Shown here piece by piece: positions 41,240 to 49,876 of a DNA stretch of 64,000 nt; position 1 is the first letter of the stretch; each line of letters opens with the position of its first letter. The stretch is from Bacteroidota bacterium. Its GTDB lineage: Bacteria; Bacteroidota; Bacteroidia; Bacteroidales; Paludibacteraceae. The DNA lies in NCBI GenBank assembly GCA_023391625.1, contig JAEWAN010000034.1, positions 248,001-312,000 on the forward strand, given 5' to 3'. The notes under the pieces were generated by a model. The model made no database searches and was not told where the DNA came from. It was given only the letters and a program-made list of their open reading frames with translations. The position numbers and the translations under genes are program-made.

Positions 41240-41926
41240 ATGAAGAAAATATCTTTTTTAAGAGCGTGTGTTATGACCGTTTTGTTTTTCACGGTTCATT
41301 GCATATCGCAAGCCCAGGTAAGCAGCCAGGAGGCTTTAAAACTATTACAAGAAGGAAATAAGAGGTTCTGTAATAACGAAATGATTCATCAACATCAGGA
41401 TGCTGAAACTGTTAAGAACCTGATCAAAGGGCAACAGCCTTTTGCTGTAATAATCAGTTGTTCCGATTCACGTGTTACTCCGGAAATCATTTTTGACCTC
41501 GGATTAGGCGATATTTTTTCCATACGTACAGCAGGTAACGTAATGGCAGATTTTGAAGAGGGAAGCATAGAATATGCGGTAGATCATCTTAAAACCCAAC
41601 TTGTAGTCGTATTAGGACATACTCATTGCGGTGTTATACAGGCTTTTCTTGAAACCAAAGAACCCAACCAGCAACACCAGCATGCTGACCATGGGCATAT
41701 ACAATCTATTTTAGATAAACTGGACAGCGAAACTGAAGAAAAAAAGGCTTTGAAAAAGGATAAAGACCTTTATAATGAAGCTATAAAAGCAAATGTAATC
41801 CATGGGGTACGCCAGCTAAGAAACAGTGATCCTATTTTAAGTAAAATGTATAAAGATCATAAAATCAATATTATGGGTGCAATTTATGATCTGGAGTCCG
41901 GCGAAGTAGATTTTCTGGATCTTTAA
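41240..41926 (+). CDS. Beta-class carbonic anhydrase, probably periplasmic
   Basis: 228 residues. A signal peptide (hydrophobic 9-22, ending CISQAQ) points to export, unusual for housekeeping beta-CAs. Zinc ligands are Cys in SCSDSRVTPE, and His plus Cys in GHTHCGVIQA; the Asp-Arg pair (DSR) is intact. It interconverts CO2 and bicarbonate. A His-rich insert (QQHQHADHGH) lies just after the second zinc motif and may bind extra metal. It is monocistronic with a strong terminator. Confidence 0.93.
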   Translation: MKKISFLRACVMTVLFFTVHCISQAQVSSQEALKLLQEGNKRFCNNEMIHQHQDAETVKNLIKGQQPFAVIISCSDSRVTPEIIFDLGLGDIFSIRTAGNVMADFEEGSIEYAVDHLKTQLVVVLGHTHCGVIQAFLETKEPNQQHQHADHGHIQSILDKLDSETEEKKALKKDKDLYNEAIKANVIHGVRQLRNSDPILSKMYKDHKINIMGAIYDLESGEVDFLDL

Positions 41927-41959
41927 AAATAAGGCCATTTTAATGGCGATAACAAAACT

Positions 41960-42013
41960 AAAAAGCGAATCGGGATGTAATTTTTAATTTTGTTACATTC
42001 CGGTTCGCTTTTT
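41960..42013 (+). terminator. Terminator after carbonic anhydrase
   Basis: AAAAAGCGAATCGGGATGTAA pairs with TTACATTCCGGTTCGCTTTTT, about 20 bp with one mismatch region, and ends in a T-run. Confidence 0.9.
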
Positions 42014-42025
42014 ATCATTTATCTT

Positions 42026-42033
42026 TATATTTG
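42026..42033 (+). promoter_or_regulatory. -7 element of the YhhN-family gene
   Basis: TATATTTG followed by CAAGG, 22 bp before the ATG. No -33 match. Confidence 0.5.
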
Positions 42034-42055
42034 CAAGGAAGTTATATGAAAATCT

Positions 42056-42685
42056 ATGAAAAACCACTACTTGCTTCTTTCTATTCCCCTTGTGGCCGGT
42101 ATACTGGCTCTTGTAGGCTGTGGATACATTTTCCACTTGATTTTTGCTTTATCCTGCACAGCTTTGGTGCTCCTTTTTCCTCACGAAGAACTTAAACCGT
42201 ATATCTGGCTGATAGCATTGGCTTTCGTTCTTTCCATTGGCGGGGACTGGATGCTAAAATTTAAAGATACTATTCCCATACGTTTTGTCTACGGAATAGC
42301 CCTTTATTTCCTGGCGCATGTATCTTACTTTATTTTCTTTCTGAAAAATGGTAAATTTCATATTCCTACTTTCACCGTTTTACTGGCAGTCTATGGCTTT
42401 TTTTATATCATGAAACTGATTCCTGCCATTCCGGACAACCTTCTGTTGGTTGCAGTACTGTTTTACCTTGTTATTTCCTGCTGCACTTTTTCAGCAGCTA
42501 TTGGGTTAAATCTGAAAAATAAAATCTCAAAATATTTTTTTATTGCAGGAATAGCGAGCCTGGTATTCTCCGATACACTAATCGCTTTAAAAGAATTTCT
42601 ACAAACCAATACGCTTTACGGGTGGATGATGCCGACGTTCTATTGTTCCTATATGTTTGCAACCATAGCGGCAATGCGTAAATAA
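42056..42685 (+). CDS. Lysoplasmalogenase family (YhhN-like) membrane protein
   Basis: 209 residues with about eight membrane helices. The family markers are a conserved GDWMLKF segment near 62, LYFLAHVSYFIFF and FSDTLIALKEF, matching YhhN (PF07947) and including the Asp residues thought to be catalytic in TMEM86B. Family members cleave the vinyl-ether bond of lysoplasmalogens, and bacterial substrates are uncertain. It has its own promoter directly after the carbonic anhydrase terminator and converges with the fetB-like gene. Confidence 0.85.
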   Translation: MKNHYLLLSIPLVAGILALVGCGYIFHLIFALSCTALVLLFPHEELKPYIWLIALAFVLSIGGDWMLKFKDTIPIRFVYGIALYFLAHVSYFIFFLKNGKFHIPTFTVLLAVYGFFYIMKLIPAIPDNLLLVAVLFYLVISCCTFSAAIGLNLKNKISKYFFIAGIASLVFSDTLIALKEFLQTNTLYGWMMPTFYCSYMFATIAAMRK

Positions 42686-42730
42686 GCGGGAACAGTTTTA
42701 CAAAAGCGAATGACCGATATTTCCGAACCG

Positions 42731-43504
42731 TCAGTATTTTTTCATGCCATATTCATCAAACGCCTGCTTGCGGCATAACCACATGGAAAATAGTACGGCT
42801 ATCAGTGAAGAAGCGAAAATTGTAATCATCAACATGATTTGATACTTTATTGCTGTATTCGGATTACTGCCTCCAAGTATCTGACCCGTCATAGTACCAG
42901 GCAATGCAATCAGCCCCATCACGGCCATAGAAGCAATGGTCGGGTTAAAGGATTTAATAATAGCTTCGCGAATAAACGGCGCCAATGCTTCTTTGGAACT
43001 GGCACCATTTCCCAGCATATATAAATAAAACTGTTTCTCCCTGTTTAAACTGCCGAAAAAAGAGTTTAATGCAAGTACATTGGCTGTAAGCATATTCCCA
43101 AGTAACATTCCACTTACAGGAATAAAATAACGCGCTTCAAACAAGTGGTCCAAGTTCACGACAAATCCCATGAAATAAGTATCAATAATAATGATAGAAA
43201 ACAGCAGTGATACGGATATGGATACAAATAACTGCTTCTTAGGTAATTTAGTACGTTGCAAAATGGTGTAGGAAGCAACCATTATCATGACAATGACCCA
43301 TAATATATTCACCCACCACAAATTCCATTTAAAAAGATATTCCAAATATAATCCTACCAAAAACAACTGTATGGTCATACGGGAGGCAGAAATCAAAGTA
43401 TCTTTTACCAAACCGGTACGGAAATGATACAAAAAATACACCGGAATAAGCAGTAATAAAAAACCGGAAATAAATCCCCAGAAACTAATATCTATCGTTC
43501 CCAT
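42731..43504 (-). CDS. FetB-like ABC transporter permease
   Basis: 257 residues with about seven membrane helices. The signature RMTIQLFLVGLYLEYLF and the IALPGTMTGQILGGSNPNTAIKYQ block are typical of the UPF0014/FetB family. In E. coli FetAB protects against oxidative stress by iron export. It lies 5 bp after the ATPase gene on the same strand, so the two are an operon. Whether this pair exports iron in this organism is inference from the family. Confidence 0.88.
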   Translation of the reverse strand: MGTIDISFWGFISGFLLLLIPVYFLYHFRTGLVKDTLISASRMTIQLFLVGLYLEYLFKWNLWWVNILWVIVMIMVASYTILQRTKLPKKQLFVSISVSLLFSIIIIDTYFMGFVVNLDHLFEARYFIPVSGMLLGNMLTANVLALNSFFGSLNREKQFYLYMLGNGASSKEALAPFIREAIIKSFNPTIASMAVMGLIALPGTMTGQILGGSNPNTAIKYQIMLMITIFASSLIAVLFSMWLCRKQAFDEYGMKKY

Positions 43505-43509
43505 AACAA

Positions 43510-44127
43510 TCAGCTTATTTTTATATGACGATCAAATGAGTTAATAAAATGCCTGTCATGCGATATGGCAAGCATTGTTGTGTTTTTCATACTTTGAAAA
43601 AAAGCAATCACTTTTTCTATCGAGTCCGGATCAAGAGCAGAGGTCGGCTCGTCCAGAAGCAATATTTCCTTGTTCAGCAGGGCAGCAATTACAATCATAA
43701 TACGTTGCAATTCTCCACCGGACACCTCATTAACCCTTTTATCAAACAAAGAGGAAGCTAAACCCAGTTTCCCGAAACACTCTAAAATTACATTCTTTTC
43801 CGGTATGTCAGCTTTATTGCTTTTGTAATTGAAAGGGGAGTAAATCAGTTCTTTTACTGATTCAAACGGCAAAGCAGCTTCCTGCGGCAACCAGGCTATT
43901 TTCTGACGTATATCTGCAATTGTTTTGCTGGTGATAGCCTTATTATCAACAATAACAGAACCCGATGCCGGACGGGTGAATCCGGGTATCATAGAAAGTA
44001 GGGAGCTTTTGCCACATCCGGATTTTCCCCATAAAACCACTTTCTCATTCCGGGCTATCTCTAAATTGAAATTTTCTAGTATCGTTATATCACCATACTG
44101 TATGGAAACATCTTTATATTGTATCAT
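43510..44127 (-). CDS. FetA-like ABC transporter ATP-binding protein
   Basis: 205 residues, a single nucleotide-binding domain. Walker A is GKSGCGKSS at about 34-42, the Q-loop is LPQEAALP, the signature is VSGGELQRI, Walker B is ILLLDEPTSALD, and the H-loop is ISHD. It pairs with the FetB-like permease that follows 5 bp downstream. Members of this short ATPase group (YbbL/FetA) drive metal export. Confidence 0.9.
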   Translation of the reverse strand: MIQYKDVSIQYGDITILENFNLEIARNEKVVLWGKSGCGKSSLLSMIPGFTRPASGSVIVDNKAITSKTIADIRQKIAWLPQEAALPFESVKELIYSPFNYKSNKADIPEKNVILECFGKLGLASSLFDKRVNEVSGGELQRIMIVIAALLNKEILLLDEPTSALDPDSIEKVIAFFQSMKNTTMLAISHDRHFINSFDRHIKIS

Positions 44128-44571
44128 TTATTACTTTAAAAAACGCTATAAAAAACACCAATTAACTTATAATAAACGAAATAGGTTTACCAATAGTCGT
44201 CTATAAATCACAGGCAATATTCGTGAATTTTCCTGAAATAATAAAATCCCTGTTTTAAACTCGATTCCCACCGAATAAGCAATAATATTAGTTTTGTTGT
44301 TCCGAAATAAGCTACGGATACGCCTTTCGGTTTCATTATTATAAGGTATTTATAAGGTACAAAGTATTATAGAGGATAGGATGAGAAAATTCAAATTAAA
44401 AGCAGACTGGGCTGATGTAGTTGTTCCTGTCTCCGAAATATTTCTATCTATAGCTAAAAGTATTCGGGCAGAATATATATATACATCCCGAAAATCGGGT
44501 GTCAAACTGCATTATAGATAAACTTTATGCCGAAGATAAGCTAAAAAAGAAGGTAGGATATAAAACTAATA
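44128..44571. other. Region without a supported gene; short frame at 44381
   Basis: 444 bases. A 46-codon plus-strand frame (44381-44521) starts MRKFKLKADWADVVVPVSE after an AGAGGATAGG leader. After its stop the +1 frame continues with gene-like composition to a TAA at 44607-44609, ending in FILKTPPA. This could be a frameshifted remnant of a small gene, but there is no recognised family. A CCCGA/TCGGG hairpin lies inside. Confidence 0.25.
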
Positions 44572-44604
44572 CCGGAGAAGCTTTTATTTTAAAGACTCCT
44601 CCGG
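44572..44604 (-). terminator. Terminator of the XRE-type regulator gene
   Basis: CCGGAG/CTCCGG with flanking pairs; on the minus strand it is followed by TATTAGTTTTA. It starts 23 bp past the stop codon. Confidence 0.65.
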
Positions 44605-44626
44605 CATAATTGATATTTTTTTCAGA

Positions 44627-45625
44627 TTAAATCAGGAAAGAAGTATCCGGGTTATAATCTTTATGAAACATCTTATCCACAAGTTTGCGCTGCTGCTCAA
44701 AAAACTGTATTCTGCCTATTTCATTACTACCGGATATAACAGTAGAAGTACGTTTGAGCGTTTGCATCCAAAGTTTCATCTTTTGAAACACGGTATCATC
44801 AAAGGAAACCGTTTCATTCAACGTGAAAGTTTTAATAAGGGTAAGCAAAAAATCACTTGTTTCAAAGTATGTGTAAGTAGTTTCAAAAGTCAGGTTTGAA
44901 ATATACATATCTATCTTATGACCGTTTTCAAACTCTCCACGGATACAAAGATCCTCCATATGGTTAATAAGGTTATGTACTTCTTCTTCCAGCCAGTTTA
45001 AGTCTTTTTCATTTATCAAGTGAATAGCATGAAAATACAAAATATCATTAACGAGGTTAAAAATCACCAGCTTATCCCAGATAAAATAAGTATACTGCAC
45101 GTGAGTAACTGCTTGTATAAATTCCTGGTTTAAAAGAAACTTTTTTTCCGAGATACGAATGGAATCATAACTGATATTTCCTCCCGGTGTTTCAAACTGA
45201 TAAAGCCACCTCAAAATATAAAAACGTTCTATGCTCTCATAATAATTGGAAAAATGAAGAGGAAAAATGCTGGTTGCAAACCCAAATTCAGAATACTCTC
45301 CATTCCGGGCTACCTTAATTAAATCAAGAAACTTTTTTTGCAGCCGAAAATCATCATCATTTCCATTATCCGGTTTATTAAGTTTCATTTGAAAAGGCCT
45401 GCTTTTTTTCGAAGAACAGCCGATAAGATTATCAATAGATATATTCAGCTTTTTAGCAATTTTAGCCGTTTCCAGCATAGTGAAAGGAACATCACCTCGC
45501 AATCTCCTGTAAATAGCCTCTTTCTCGATGAATAGCAGATCCATCAACATAGTAACAAGTTCCTTTTGAGGAACCTTTTCCTTTACTTCACGAACAAAGC
45601 TCCGGCTAAAAATCTCATTTTCCAT
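44627..45625 (-). CDS. Large XRE-like helix-turn-helix protein of a Bacteroidales-specific type
   Basis: 332 residues. An N-terminal HTH of about 60 residues (KELVTMLMDLLFIEKEAIYRRLRG, FTMLETAKIAKKLNISIDNLIG) is followed by some 260 residues without a known domain, rich in aromatic and helical segments. Proteins of this plan occur in several copies in Bacteroidales genomes and are probably transcription regulators. Target and signal are unknown. A TACTTTTG box lies at 45709-45702 on the minus strand. Confidence 0.75.
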   Translation of the reverse strand: MENEIFSRSFVREVKEKVPQKELVTMLMDLLFIEKEAIYRRLRGDVPFTMLETAKIAKKLNISIDNLIGCSSKKSRPFQMKLNKPDNGNDDDFRLQKKFLDLIKVARNGEYSEFGFATSIFPLHFSNYYESIERFYILRWLYQFETPGGNISYDSIRISEKKFLLNQEFIQAVTHVQYTYFIWDKLVIFNLVNDILYFHAIHLINEKDLNWLEEEVHNLINHMEDLCIRGEFENGHKIDMYISNLTFETTYTYFETSDFLLTLIKTFTLNETVSFDDTVFQKMKLWMQTLKRTSTVISGSNEIGRIQFFEQQRKLVDKMFHKDYNPDTSFLI

Positions 45626-45701
45626 ATAACAGCTTTTATAAAATTAATGAATATTCATCAAGTTGCTGTTATATTTCACACATACATGCAAATAGGTAGG
45701 T

Positions 45702-45709
45702 CAAAAGTA
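45702..45709 (-). promoter_or_regulatory. -7 element of the XRE-type regulator gene
   Basis: CAAAAGTA reads TACTTTTG on the minus strand, 77 bp before the ATG. No -33 match. Confidence 0.4.
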
Positions 45710-45777
45710 CGATTTTTAATCAGATAAATTATCCTAATGAAGTAAATAAATTAACATACTGTTCTTCTGCTTTTCGT

Positions 45778-45785
45778 TATCTTTG
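45778..45785 (+). promoter_or_regulatory. -7 element very close to the DUF763 start
   Basis: TATCTTTG ends only 7 bases before the ATG at 45793, so the transcript would have almost no 5' UTR if this box is used. Confidence 0.45.
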
Positions 45786-45792
45786 TATTTAT

Positions 45793-46998
45793 ATGAAAAA
45801 AGGACATGCAGACTTACCTCTCCATTACGGGACCGTACCTCCCTGGCTTGCCGAGCGCATGAGCCTGTTGGGAGGAGCTATCGTGGAAGCTATTATCCTG
45901 GATTATGGGCGTAGCGCATTATTACAACGGCTAAGCGACCCTTTTTGGTTTCAGTCGTTAGGATGTGTACTTGGAATGGACTGGCATTCCTCCGGCATAA
46001 CCACTTCGGTTATGAACGCTTTGAAAAAAGCGATTAACAAACGGTCTGCCGAATTAGGAGTGTATGTATGTGGCGGAAGAGGAAAATCCTCACGAAAAAC
46101 ACCGGAGGAGTTGCTGGAAGTAGCCTATAAAACAGGTTTAAACGGAGACGAACTGGTTCGGAGCAGTAAACTATCTGCCAAAGTGGACAATACCGCCATA
46201 CAAGACGGTTTTCAGCTATATCTTCATTCTTTTATCGTAACAAAAGAAGGGGAGTGGGCGGTAGTGCAGCAAGGCATGAATCCCAATGAACGTATGGCGC
46301 GCCGTTATCACTGGTTATCCACCTCTTTAAATTCATTCATGGAAGAACCCCATACTTCTGTATGCGGAACAAACCAAGGGCTGATTTTAAACCTGACCGA
46401 CCAACTGGCAGTGCCGACAAAAGAAGGTATCCTTGCATTAACTCAGGAAAGACCGGATAAAATAATGCGTGAAGTTTCCATTATTTTACCCAAACACCAC
46501 GAGGTCAAAGCCGAAGATGTAAACCTGAAGCGTTTAGGAGCTGCGCTTACTTTGGCACATGAAACAGATATCCGTAATATAGAAGAATTGGTTCTGCTGG
46601 AAGGAGTAGGGCCAAGAACGTTACAGTCACTGACACTGGTGAGTGAAGTTATTCACGGAACACCTTCCCGTTTTTCCGATCCGGCCCGTTTCTCTTTCGC
46701 CCACGGAGGAAAAGACGGACACCCGTTTCCTGTGCCAACCCAGGTGTATGATGAAACAATAGACATCTTTTATAAAGCAATATACAAGGCCAAATTGGGA
46801 AACCGGGATAAATCGGAAGCCATTAAAAACCTGTCTGAAATATCCAGGCAAATGGAAAAAGGGTTTACGCCTAACGACTATTTTGACAAAGTGGTTCAAC
46901 ATGAACGTAATACGTCTAACAAATACGGAGGAAAAACAGTTTATGGAGACTCCGTTAAACCTAAAAAAGAGGATACACAACTGAAATTATGGGATTAA
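45793..46998 (+). CDS. DUF763 domain protein
   Basis: 401 residues, the usual DUF763 length. The opening HADLPLHYGTVPPWLAERMSLLGG and the block FQSLGCVLGMDWHSSGITTS are diagnostic. VVQQGMNPNERMARRYHWLS and LLEGVGPRTLQSLTLVSEVIHG suggest an embedded helix-hairpin-helix-like DNA-binding segment. DUF763 occurs in archaea and scattered bacteria, and no biochemical role is established to my knowledge. It stands just upstream of the trp operon but has no visible link to it. Confidence 0.9.
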   Translation: MKKGHADLPLHYGTVPPWLAERMSLLGGAIVEAIILDYGRSALLQRLSDPFWFQSLGCVLGMDWHSSGITTSVMNALKKAINKRSAELGVYVCGGRGKSSRKTPEELLEVAYKTGLNGDELVRSSKLSAKVDNTAIQDGFQLYLHSFIVTKEGEWAVVQQGMNPNERMARRYHWLSTSLNSFMEEPHTSVCGTNQGLILNLTDQLAVPTKEGILALTQERPDKIMREVSIILPKHHEVKAEDVNLKRLGAALTLAHETDIRNIEELVLLEGVGPRTLQSLTLVSEVIHGTPSRFSDPARFSFAHGGKDGHPFPVPTQVYDETIDIFYKAIYKAKLGNRDKSEAIKNLSEISRQMEKGFTPNDYFDKVVQHERNTSNKYGGKTVYGDSVKPKKEDTQLKLWD

Positions 46999-47051
46999 AA
47001 AGGGAAATGGGATATTCCTGTAATCTTTTTTCAAAAAAAAGTCATAATTTC

Positions 47052-47083
47052 TTTGTTTTTTCAAAATGAAGATTATAATTTTG
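47052..47083 (+). promoter_or_regulatory. Promoter of the trp operon
   Basis: TTTG (47052-47055), exactly 20 bp, TAATTTTG (47076-47083). Full consensus at both boxes; transcription starts near 47088. Confidence 0.8.
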
Positions 47084-47110
47084 TACCGTAATCATAGAAA
47101 AAGAAACAGA

Positions 47111-47164
47111 ATGTTATTAATGAATGCATATTGGTGGCGCAACTTACAACTACAAAAGTCGTAA
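47111..47164 (+). CDS. trpL: trp operon leader peptide
   Basis: A 17-codon frame reading MLLMNAYWWRNLQLQKS, or 14 codons from the second ATG at 47120. Adjacent Trp codons occupy 47132-47137. The frame ends in TAA at 47162-47164, inside the sequence that can form the antiterminator. This is the classic design for sensing charged tRNA-Trp by ribosome stalling. The name trpL is used by function, not by homology to the enteric peptide. Confidence 0.85.
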   Translation: MLLMNAYWWRNLQLQKS

Positions 47165-47243
47165 GGGAGCAGCTCATGTATTTCATAATAAACAATTAAA
47201 CTAGGAATATTAAAAGCCTGTCGTACTTACGACAGGCTTTTTT
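47143..47243 (+). promoter_or_regulatory. trp transcription attenuator (antiterminator/terminator)
   Basis: Segment 1 CTTAC (47143-47147) can pair with GTAAG (47161-47165). Segment 2 GTCGTAAG (47158-47165) can instead pair with segment 3 CTTACGAC (47226-47233). Segment 3 is also the loop and right arm of the terminator AAAAGCCTGTCGT/ACGACAGGCTTTT (47212-47224 with 47229-47241), followed by TTTTTT. Stalling at the Trp codons would cover segment 1 and free segment 2. Full translation to the stop codon would cover segment 2 and let the terminator form. It fits the Bacteroid-trp RNA motif as I remember it. Confidence 0.85.
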
Positions 47244-47286
47244 CTTATGACAAAATAGAATATAAATACAATAAAACAGAATAATT

Positions 47287-48471
47287 ATGAGTAACTATCA
47301 GGTTGACAAAAAAGGTTTTTATGGAGAGTTCGGGGGAGCATACATTCCGGAGATACTTCACCAATGCGTAGAAAATTTACAAAATTCGTACCTGGATATT
47401 CTGGAAAGCGAAAGTTTTAAAAAAGAATACAATGAACTCCTGAGAGATTATGTAGGGCGTCCGTCTCCTCTTTATTTAACCAGACGGTTAAGCGAAAAAT
47501 ACAATACCAATATCTATCTAAAAAGGGAAGACCTTAATCACACGGGAGCTCACAAAATAAATAACACAATCGGGCAAATACTACTGGCTAAGCGTTTGGG
47601 CAAAAAACGTATTATTGCAGAAACAGGCGCAGGACAGCACGGGGTGGCCACAGCTACGGTCTGTGCGCTTATGGGTATGCAATGCCTTGTGTACATGGGT
47701 AAGACCGACATTGAACGTCAATATCTTAATGTACAAAAAATGAAAATGTTAGGAGCAGAGGTAGTCCCAGTAACTTCCGGTAACATGACATTAAAGGATG
47801 CTACGAACGATGCCATAAGAGACTGGTGCTGCCACCCTTCGGACACCTATTATATCATTGGCTCTACGGTAGGCCCCCATCCGTATCCTGATATGGTGGC
47901 CCGTTTGCAATCCATCATCAGCGAAGAAATAAAAGAACAGTTGCAAGAGAAAATCGGACGCGACTATCCGGACTACCTAATCGCATGTGTCGGTGGGGGA
48001 AGCAATGCTGCCGGAACCGTGTACCACTATCTGGACAACGACAAAGTAAAAATAGTATTGGCCGAAGCCGGAGGTAAAGGTATTCATTCCGGAATGAGCG
48101 CTGCTACCATACAGCTCGGGAAAAAAGGAATAATTCATGGAGCCCGCACCCTGGTAATGCAAAACGAAGACGGACAGATAGAGGAACCTTATTCTGTTTC
48201 CGCCGGGTTGGACTATCCGGGCATTGGTCCGCTTCATGCCAATCTTTCCGCCACAAAACGGGCTACAGTACTGGCCGTAAACGATGATGAAGCGATAGAT
48301 GCCGCACAGGAGCTGACCCTTTTGGAAGGCATAATTCCTGCTCTGGAAAGTGCACACGCTTTGGGTGCTTTGAAAAAAGTACAGTTTAAACCGGAAGATA
48401 TTGTAATAGTAACATTATCCGGTCGGGGAGACAAAGACATGGAAACTTACATTAAATACTTCAACCAATGA
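47287..48471 (+). CDS. trpB: Tryptophan synthase beta chain
   Basis: 394 residues. The PLP lysine lies in HTGAHKINNTIGQ, and the phosphate-binding loop is VGGGSNAAG near 230. The sequence has the form of TrpB1, the alpha-partnered type. It joins indole and serine to make tryptophan. It is the first gene of the operon, which is the Bacteroidales order, and its stop overlaps trpE by 4 bp. Confidence 0.97.
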   Translation: MSNYQVDKKGFYGEFGGAYIPEILHQCVENLQNSYLDILESESFKKEYNELLRDYVGRPSPLYLTRRLSEKYNTNIYLKREDLNHTGAHKINNTIGQILLAKRLGKKRIIAETGAGQHGVATATVCALMGMQCLVYMGKTDIERQYLNVQKMKMLGAEVVPVTSGNMTLKDATNDAIRDWCCHPSDTYYIIGSTVGPHPYPDMVARLQSIISEEIKEQLQEKIGRDYPDYLIACVGGGSNAAGTVYHYLDNDKVKIVLAEAGGKGIHSGMSAATIQLGKKGIIHGARTLVMQNEDGQIEEPYSVSAGLDYPGIGPLHANLSATKRATVLAVNDDEAIDAAQELTLLEGIIPALESAHALGALKKVQFKPEDIVIVTLSGRGDKDMETYIKYFNQ

Positions 48472-49871
48472 AATACCAATATAAAACTGCAAGCAAACAG
48501 GTAATGGGCGACTTGCATACACCTGTAAGCATATATCTGAAAGTAAGGGATATATATCCGGAATCAGCATTGTTGGAAAGCTCCGATTTTCATGGAAACG
48601 AGAACAGCCTTTCTTATATAGCTCTTTGCCCTTTAGCCAGTTTCAGCGTAAATAATCATGAAGTAACAATGAAATTTCCGGATGGAAAAACAGATGTACA
48701 GCCTCTAAGTTCTTCTTTCACCATAGGGCAGGCACTCAATAATTTCCTGTCTGACTTTCATGTAGAAGGCGAAAATAGCAAGGTTTGCGGACTGTTCGGG
48801 TACACGGCATTTAACACGATAACCTACCTCGAACCTATAAAAATAAAAGAATTTCATCAGGAAGAGAATGATGCTCCGGATATGCTGTACATTTTGTATA
48901 AATATATTATTGTTTTTGACCATTTCAATAATAAACTGACCTTGGTTGAGCTTGTGGAAGAAAACGGAACGGACTCCTTACGTGAAATTGAAACTTTGAT
49001 TGAAAACCGCAATTTTGCTTCTTATAACTTCCAAAAGGTAGGAGAAGAAACGTCTCCTATTTCCGACGAGGAGTTTAAAGCAATGGTCAGAGAAGGAATA
49101 CGGCACTGCTACCGTGGAGATGTGTTCCAGATTGTGCTGAGCCGCCGCTTTGAACAGGCTTTCAAAGGGGATGATTTTAAGGTGTACCGGGCATTACGGA
49201 GTACCAACCCCTCTCCATATCTGTTTTATTTTGATGTCGGAGGCTTCCGCATATTCGGTTCGTCACCGGAAACACATTGCAAAATCCAGGATGGAAAAGT
49301 GAGCATAGACCCGATAGCCGGTACGGCTTTCCGTTCAGGAAATGCCTTGATAGACAAAGAAAGGACTGAAGCCTTGATAGCAGACCCCAAAGAAAATGCC
49401 GAACATGTAATGCTGGTTGACCTGGCAAGAAATGACTTGAGCCGGAACGCACACCACGTGGAAGTTGATTTTTACAAAGAGGTGCAGTATTATAGCCATG
49501 TAATACACTTGGTATCACGTGTAAGCGGCGAAATAAACGAAGGAAGCAATAGCGTTCAGACCTATCTGGACACTTTCCCAGCCGGCACATTAAGCGGAGC
49601 GCCTAAAGTGCGCGCCATGCAGCTTATCAGTGAACTGGAAAAGCATAACCGTGGCGCTTACGGGGGATGTATTGGCTTCATTGGCTTAAACGGCGACCTG
49701 AATCAAGCTATCACCATCCGTACTTTCGTAAGCAGAGGAAACGTTTTATACTACCAGGCTGGGGCGGGAATTGTATCCCAAAGTAATGACGAAAGGGAAT
49801 TGCAGGAAGTAAATAACAAACTCGGAGCTTTGAAAAAAGCAATAGAACTTGCCGAAAACTTAAAAAACTGA
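48468..49871 (+). CDS. trpE: Anthranilate synthase component I
   Basis: 467 residues. The chorismate-binding domain holds FQIVLSRRFEQ, the metal-binding PIAGT segment, EHVMLVDLARNDL and the terminal AGAGIVSQSNDERELQE. The N-terminal LLESSDFHG motif is the Trp feedback-inhibition site (LLES), so allosteric control by tryptophan is likely in addition to attenuation. It works with TrpG, encoded 5 bp downstream. Confidence 0.96.
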   Translation: MKYQYKTASKQVMGDLHTPVSIYLKVRDIYPESALLESSDFHGNENSLSYIALCPLASFSVNNHEVTMKFPDGKTDVQPLSSSFTIGQALNNFLSDFHVEGENSKVCGLFGYTAFNTITYLEPIKIKEFHQEENDAPDMLYILYKYIIVFDHFNNKLTLVELVEENGTDSLREIETLIENRNFASYNFQKVGEETSPISDEEFKAMVREGIRHCYRGDVFQIVLSRRFEQAFKGDDFKVYRALRSTNPSPYLFYFDVGGFRIFGSSPETHCKIQDGKVSIDPIAGTAFRSGNALIDKERTEALIADPKENAEHVMLVDLARNDLSRNAHHVEVDFYKEVQYYSHVIHLVSRVSGEINEGSNSVQTYLDTFPAGTLSGAPKVRAMQLISELEKHNRGAYGGCIGFIGLNGDLNQAITIRTFVSRGNVLYYQAGAGIVSQSNDERELQEVNNKLGALKKAIELAENLKN

Positions 49872-49876
49872 ATATT

